Source: Marinimicrococcus flavescens
GTDB taxonomy: Bacteria > Pseudomonadota > Alphaproteobacteria > Geminicoccales > Geminicoccaceae
Length of the DNA: 64,000 nt
Direction: 5' to 3'
Assembly: GCA_029211145.1 (NCBI GenBank)
Contig: JARGEQ010000025.1
Coordinates: 25,677 to 89,676 of the forward strand
In this document: piece after piece, positions 60,192 through 64,000 of the stretch
How the letters are laid out: the number at the start of each line of letters is the position of its first letter
Position numbering within the stretch: position 1 is the stretch's first letter
Position numbers and translations under genes: made by a program
Notes under the pieces: generated by a model
Database searches by the model: none
What the model saw: the letters and a program-made list of their open reading frames with translations, nothing else
Told to the model about the DNA's origin: nothing

Positions 60192-61253
60192 ATGAAGCCT
60201 TTGGCAAGACTTGCGGCAGCCTTTTGCGGCGCCGCGGCGCTCATCGGCACCATGAGCGCCCAGGCGCAGGAGTTCACCCTGCGCATCACCAACCCGGACG
60301 CGCCCTACGTCACGATCGGTGACCTCAAATATCCCTACTATGTCTATGGAATGATGAGCTCCTTCGGCAGCACCGTAGAGGCGCTGAGCAAGGGGCGCAT
60401 CAAGGCCGAGGTCTATCACAGCGGCACGCTCGGCGATCTGCGCGAGAACATGGAGAGCGTCCGCATGGGCGTTCTCGAAGCCACCACGCCGTCCGAGGGG
60501 CCGGTCTCGATCTGGTATCCGGACATCCAGGTCATCACCATCCCCTACGTCTTCAAGAACGCGGCGGTGGCCTGGGAGGTCATGGACGGCCCGTTCGGCC
60601 AGAAGCTCATGAACGGGATGATCGAGAAGGGCTTCAGGCCGGTGGCCATCGGCGAGAACGGCGGCTTTAGGATCTGGGGCAACAACAAGCGCCCGATCCA
60701 GAGCCCGGCCGATCTCGAAGGGCTCAAGATCCGCACCATGGAGATCCCGGCGCATCAGGAGATGGTACGCAGCCTCGGCGCCTCGCCGACCGCGGTGCCC
60801 TGGATGGAGGTCTACACGGCCCTGCAGACCGGCGTCGTGGACGGGGCCGAGCTGCCCACCGTGGGCTCGCTCCAGCAGAACCTGGGCGAGGTGTTGAAGT
60901 ACGTGACCGTCGACAATCACGTCTACAGCCTCTCCTTCGTGATCGTCAGCGAGAAGTGGTTCCAGAAGCTGCCGCCCGAGCTGCAGGAAGCCGTGCTGAT
61001 CGCCGGGCGCGTCGGCACGGTGACCAGCCGCGGCCTCGTGCAGGTCACGGTCAACGATGCGATGGCCGAGTTCGCGAAGCGGGGCGTGGAGGTCACCTAC
61101 GTCTCCGCCGACGAGCAGCAGAAGTTTCGCGAGAAGGCCCAGCCCGGCGTCATCAAGTGGATGGAAGAGCAGCTCGGCGCCGAGCTGGTGGGCGAGTTCA
61201 TGGAGGCGGTGAAGGCCGCCGAGGCCAAGGTCGGCTCCTCCGGCCCGCGTTGA
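60192..61253 (+). CDS. dctP: TRAP transporter substrate-binding protein, DctP family
   Basis: Periplasmic receptor of a sodium-driven TRAP importer. 353 residues with signal peptide (AAAFCGAAALIGTMSAQAQ). Family marks: RIKAEVYHSGTLGDLRENMESVRMGVLE near residue 70, the ADLEGLKIRTMEIPAHQEMVRSLGASPT block with the ligand arginine near residue 180, and YTALQTGVVDGAELP. The ligand is likely an acidic sugar or other carboxylate matching the DapA-family enzyme upstream. Strong SD AAAGGAGA. First of dctP-dctQ-dctM. Confidence 0.93.
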   Translation: MKPLARLAAAFCGAAALIGTMSAQAQEFTLRITNPDAPYVTIGDLKYPYYVYGMMSSFGSTVEALSKGRIKAEVYHSGTLGDLRENMESVRMGVLEATTPSEGPVSIWYPDIQVITIPYVFKNAAVAWEVMDGPFGQKLMNGMIEKGFRPVAIGENGGFRIWGNNKRPIQSPADLEGLKIRTMEIPAHQEMVRSLGASPTAVPWMEVYTALQTGVVDGAELPTVGSLQQNLGEVLKYVTVDNHVYSLSFVIVSEKWFQKLPPELQEAVLIAGRVGTVTSRGLVQVTVNDAMAEFAKRGVEVTYVSADEQQKFREKAQPGVIKWMEEQLGAELVGEFMEAVKAAEAKVGSSGPR

Positions 61254-61305
61254 CGTTCGCCCCGCAACGGGCCGGGCCCGCCGCCCGGCCCGCAAGGAAC
61301 CAGCC

Positions 61306-61824
61306 ATGCTCGCCCTTCTCGACCGCGGCCTTCTGAGCGCCACCCGGCTCCTCTGCATCCTCTCGCTGGGTGCCATGACGGTGGCCATCATCGTCAATGT
61401 GTTCTTCCGCTACGTGCTGGCGTCACCGCTCGCCTGGCCGCCCGAGCTCGCCCGCTACCTCATGGTCGCGATAACGCTGCTGGCGAGCAGCCTCGCCTTG
61501 CGGGAGGGCTCGCATGTCGCGGTCACCATCCTGGTCGAGCGGCTGCCGCTCGGGCTCCAGCTGGCGGTGCGTCTGGCGGGGCTCGTGCTGGTGGCACTCT
61601 TCTTGACGGTCGTGCTGTGGCAGGGCGCCATTCTGACCTTCGTCGAGGGGCCGATGCAGACCGCACCCTCGCTCGGCATCTCGATGCTGCTGGCTTTCCT
61701 GCCGCTGCCGCTGGGGGCCCTCCTCATGCTGATCGAGCTCGTCCGCGAAGCCGGACGCAGCGTCGAGCGGGCGCGCAATGGCATCTCGCCCTTCGGCGCG
61801 CCCGCCGAAGGCGTCCTGGGCTGA
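61306..61824 (+). CDS. dctQ: TRAP transporter small permease, DctQ family
   Basis: 172 residues, four predicted membrane helices. Seen: TVAIIVNVFFRYVLASPLAWPPELARYLMVAITLLASSLALREGSHVAVTI, the standard DctQ core including RYV and the E-A-R stretch. It ends in a charged tail (RARNGISPFGAPAEG). The dctM ATG follows ten bases after its stop. It forms the membrane complex with DctM. Confidence 0.92.
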   Translation: MLALLDRGLLSATRLLCILSLGAMTVAIIVNVFFRYVLASPLAWPPELARYLMVAITLLASSLALREGSHVAVTILVERLPLGLQLAVRLAGLVLVALFLTVVLWQGAILTFVEGPMQTAPSLGISMLLAFLPLPLGALLMLIELVREAGRSVERARNGISPFGAPAEGVLG

Positions 61825-61834
61825 GGTAGCGGAC

Positions 61835-63124
61835 ATGCTGACCACGGTAGCGATCGTCTTCTTCGTGCTGCTGTTCGCCGGCGTGCCCATCGCCTTCGTG
61901 CTCGGCATCACCGCGCTGGTGCCGATCGTGATGGGCTTCGGGCCGGACTTCCTGGCGCTCGTGCCCCAGCGCATGTTCGCCGCCCTCAACCTCTTCACCA
62001 TCATGGCGATCCCGTTCTTCTTCCTGGCCGCGGAGCTGATGAGCGCCTCGCGGATCACCGAGGACCTGGTGCGCTTCGCCGAGGTGCTGGTGGGGCGCAT
62101 CAAGGGCGGGCTCGCGCACGTCAACGTGCTGGCCAGCGCCTTCTTCGCCGGCATCTCCGGCTCCGCCATCTCCGACGTCGCCGGCCTCGGCGCCATCGAG
62201 ATCAAGGCGATGCGCCAGGCCGGCTACCCGCTGCCGTTCGCCACCGCCCTTACCGTCGCTTCCTCGCTGATCGGCCCGATGATCCCGCCCTCGATCATCC
62301 TCGTGCTCTACGGCTCGATCATGCAGGTCTCGATCGCCGCCCTCTTTCTGGCCGGCGTGCTTCCAGGCCTGGTGATGGCGCTGCTTTTGATGGCGATGAT
62401 CCGCGGCATGGCCGACCGGCAGGGCTTCCCGCGCCGGACCGCTCCACTGCCGCCGGGCGAGGCCGGCCGCGCCGTCCGGGGAGCGCTGGTCGGGCTGATG
62501 ATGCCGGCCATCATCCTGGGCGGAATCCTCTCGGGCATCTTCACCCCCACCGAAGCCGCCGCCGTGGCCGTGGCCTACGCGCTGCTGGTGGGCTTGCTGG
62601 TCAAGCGCAGCCTGCGCCTCGCCGACCTGCCGCCGATCATGCTGCGCGTCTCGATCATGACGGCGGTGGTCTTCATGGTGCTGGCCTGCGCCAACATCCT
62701 GGCCTGGTTCATCGCCCTCGACCGCGTGCCCGAGGCCATCGCCCGCGGCCTCATGAGCATCGCCAGCGATCCCTACGCCCTGCTCCTGCTGGTCAACCTC
62801 CTGCTGCTGGGGATCGGCATGTTCATGGACATCGGTGCTGCGATCATCGTCATGGCGCCGATCATCGGCCCGGTGATGGTCGATGCGGGGGTCCACCCGG
62901 TGCATTTCGGGGTGGTCATGTCGCTCAACCTGGTGCTGGGCCTGAGCACGCCGCCGGTGGGCCCGTGCCTCTTTGCCGCCGCCGGGATCACCGGCATGCG
63001 CATCGAGACCCTCTCGCGGGCGCTGCTGCCCTTCTACCTGGTCCAGGTCGTCTTTCTGCTGATCGTCACCTACGTGCCGTTCCTCAGTCTCGGGCTGCCC
63101 CGGCTGTTCGGCTACATCAACTGA
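61835..63124 (+). CDS. dctM: TRAP transporter large permease, DctM family
   Basis: Main translocating subunit, 429 residues, twelve or so membrane helices. Seen: GVPIAFVLGITALVPI at the N-terminus, FAGISGSAISDVAGLGAIEIKAM near residue 105, ASSLIGPMIPPSIILVLYG near residue 147, and the closing GLSTPPVGPCLFAAAGI block near residue 370, all diagnostic. The ATG at 61835 is chosen over an earlier in-frame ATG inside dctQ. A second receptor gene (TctC-type, broken) starts 30 bases on. Confidence 0.93.
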   Translation: MLTTVAIVFFVLLFAGVPIAFVLGITALVPIVMGFGPDFLALVPQRMFAALNLFTIMAIPFFFLAAELMSASRITEDLVRFAEVLVGRIKGGLAHVNVLASAFFAGISGSAISDVAGLGAIEIKAMRQAGYPLPFATALTVASSLIGPMIPPSIILVLYGSIMQVSIAALFLAGVLPGLVMALLLMAMIRGMADRQGFPRRTAPLPPGEAGRAVRGALVGLMMPAIILGGILSGIFTPTEAAAVAVAYALLVGLLVKRSLRLADLPPIMLRVSIMTAVVFMVLACANILAWFIALDRVPEAIARGLMSIASDPYALLLLVNLLLLGIGMFMDIGAAIIVMAPIIGPVMVDAGVHPVHFGVVMSLNLVLGLSTPPVGPCLFAAAGITGMRIETLSRALLPFYLVQVVFLLIVTYVPFLSLGLPRLFGYIN

Positions 63125-63154
63125 GGCGCCGGCACGCAAAGAACAAAGGGAGGC

Positions 63155-63963
63155 ATGACAATGAACGCAAGGACACTTCTCGCCGCCGGCATCCTTCTGG
63201 CCGGCGCCGCCGGGACAGCCGACGCGGCCTGGCCGGAGCGGCCGATCAGCCTGATCGTGCCGTGGTCCGCGGGCGGCGGCACGGATGCCACCGGCCGCAT
63301 CGTGGCCTCGCTGCTCGAGGAGGAGCTGGGCCAGCCGGTCACGGTCATCAACCGCACCGGCGGCGGCGGCGTGGTCGGTCACACCGAGATCGCCACTGCC
63401 GAGCCGGACGGCTACACGCTGGGCGTGCTCACCACCGAGCTCTCCATGTTCCACTGGGTCGGCACCTCGCCGCTGACCCATGAGAACTACACGCTGCTGG
63501 GCCTCTACAACACCGACCCGATCGGCCTGCATGTCGCCAAGGACGGCCCGGCCGACGCGAAAGCGCTGGTCGAGCAGATCCGCAGCGAGCCGGGCCGGCA
63601 CAAGGCGTCGGGCGCGAATCTCGGCGGCGCCGCGCATCTGGCCCTTGCCGGCCTTCTCGACAGGCTCGGGCTCGAGACCAAGGCCGCGCCGTGGGTTCCC
63701 TCCGAGGGTGCCACCCCCTCGCTGCAGCTCCTCGTCTCCGGCGCCATCGGCATGGTCAGCACGACCCTGCCCGAGGCGCGCGGCATGGTCGACGCGGGCG
63801 AGGCCAGGACCCTGCTGGTGATGGCCGACGAGCCGGCGGCGGGCTTCGAGCAGGTGCCCACCGCCTAGGACGCGCTCGGCGTCGACTGGCAGATGGGGGC
63901 GTGGCGCGGCATCGGCGGCCCCGACGGCCTCCCGGACGAGGCAGTGTCCCCGGTGGTTCTCTA
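63155..63963 (+). pseudogene. broken TctC/Bug family binding protein
   Basis: Starts as a normal receptor: signal peptide (LLAAGILLAGAAGTADA), WPERPISLIVPWSAGGGTDATGRIVASLLEEELG, INRTGGGGVVGHTEIATAEPDGYTLG. After 237 residues it meets TAG (63866-63868) within a conserved stretch: VPTA-stop-DALGVDWQMGAWRGIGGP continues in the same frame exactly as the family does (the xxGW/SWRG motif). Homology then ends at DGLPDEA near 63945, and the frame stops at 63961. The C-terminal 60 or so residues are missing. So there is a nonsense mutation plus a truncating junction. Confidence 0.8.
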
Positions 63964-64000
63964 ATCCCGCCGGTCAAGGGTGATCTCGTTGTGTTCGTCA
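63961..64000 (-). CDS. possible 3' end of an unidentified minus-strand gene
   Basis: Read on the minus strand from the window edge, the last codons spell DEHNEITLDRRD followed by TAG at 63961-63963. The protein-like composition and its place right at the junction that truncates the TctC gene suggest the tail of a gene brought in by an insertion, perhaps a transposase. Only 12 codons are visible, so this is a weak call. Confidence 0.25.
   Translation of the reverse strand, partial: DEHNEITLDRRD

Noticed and set aside
63866..63868. TAG as a recoded pyrrolysine or read-through codon
   Set aside because: No pyrrolysine genes are visible, the position is not an active site of a binding protein, and the gene is truncated anyway shortly after.

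Overview
The window is uniformly GC-rich, densely packed and organised in short operons with overlapping start and stop codons (ATGA, GTGA, TGATG, ATGGCTGA). Gene content points to an alphaproteobacterium: Rhodospirillales- or Geminicoccales-like transporter richness, bcs cellulose genes, TctC/TRAP/Liv importers, and the bacterial tetrahydromethanopterin (H4MPT) formaldehyde-oxidation gene set. No rRNA, tRNA, CRISPR array, phage or complete insertion sequence was seen. The taxonomic guess is inference from gene families only.

Layout. (1) 1-4601: the end of an FbpB/PotBC-type ABC permease, its ATPase, a CaiB/BaiF CoA-transferase and a CitE/HpcH lyase, chained by overlaps. (2) 4681-14784: H4MPT and methylofuran genes: mptG, mtdB, an ATP-grasp enzyme, mch, a RimK-like ligase, a CitG-like protein and fae with a strong terminator; then a HisA-like protein, an MfnD-like ATP-grasp ligase, an MfnF-like protein and MfnB. 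(3) 14890-32205: a peptide-handling island with five tandem DppA-like binding proteins, each with its own promoter/operator-like leader and trailing hairpin, one dppBCDF permease/ATPase set, and three tandem M81 (MlrC-like) metallopeptidases of identical length. (4) 32747-40294: a second scatter of H4MPT/methylofuran genes (DUF447, DUF6513, AfpA/DmrB-like flavoprotein, MfnE-like kinase, dihydropteroate-synthase-like enzyme) mixed with a DUF3179 protein, a degraded BCCT transporter tail, an EamA exporter and an OsmC protein. (5) 40356-49835: a TctC-type binding protein, then a minus-strand beta-keto-acid module (BKACE, lambda-crystallin-type dehydrogenase, a Liv importer whose LivM-LivG-LivF are fused in one polypeptide, LivH, LivK-like, SDR) with a divergent GntR regulator. 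(6) 50104-56871: bcsA-bcsB-bcsZ and a TPR-like secreted protein, with no BcsC barrel. (7) 56958-64000: an IclR regulator, a DapA-family aldolase/lyase, an unknown secreted protein, a GATase1-like protein, a complete DctPQM TRAP importer, and a TctC gene broken by an in-frame stop and then by an abrupt junction at the window edge.

How the parts may work together. Fae, MtdB and Mch carry formaldehyde from 5,10-methylene- to 5-formyl-H4MPT; the Mfn-like proteins would build methylofuran for the formyltransferase/hydrolase complex, whose fhc genes are not in this window. The most unusual part is the receptor-amplified peptide importer next to three M81 peptidases. It looks like a diversified capture-import-hydrolyse device for resistant or cyclic peptides, with SBP5 a visible gene-conversion mosaic of SBP2 and SBP3 and with a shared upstream control element.
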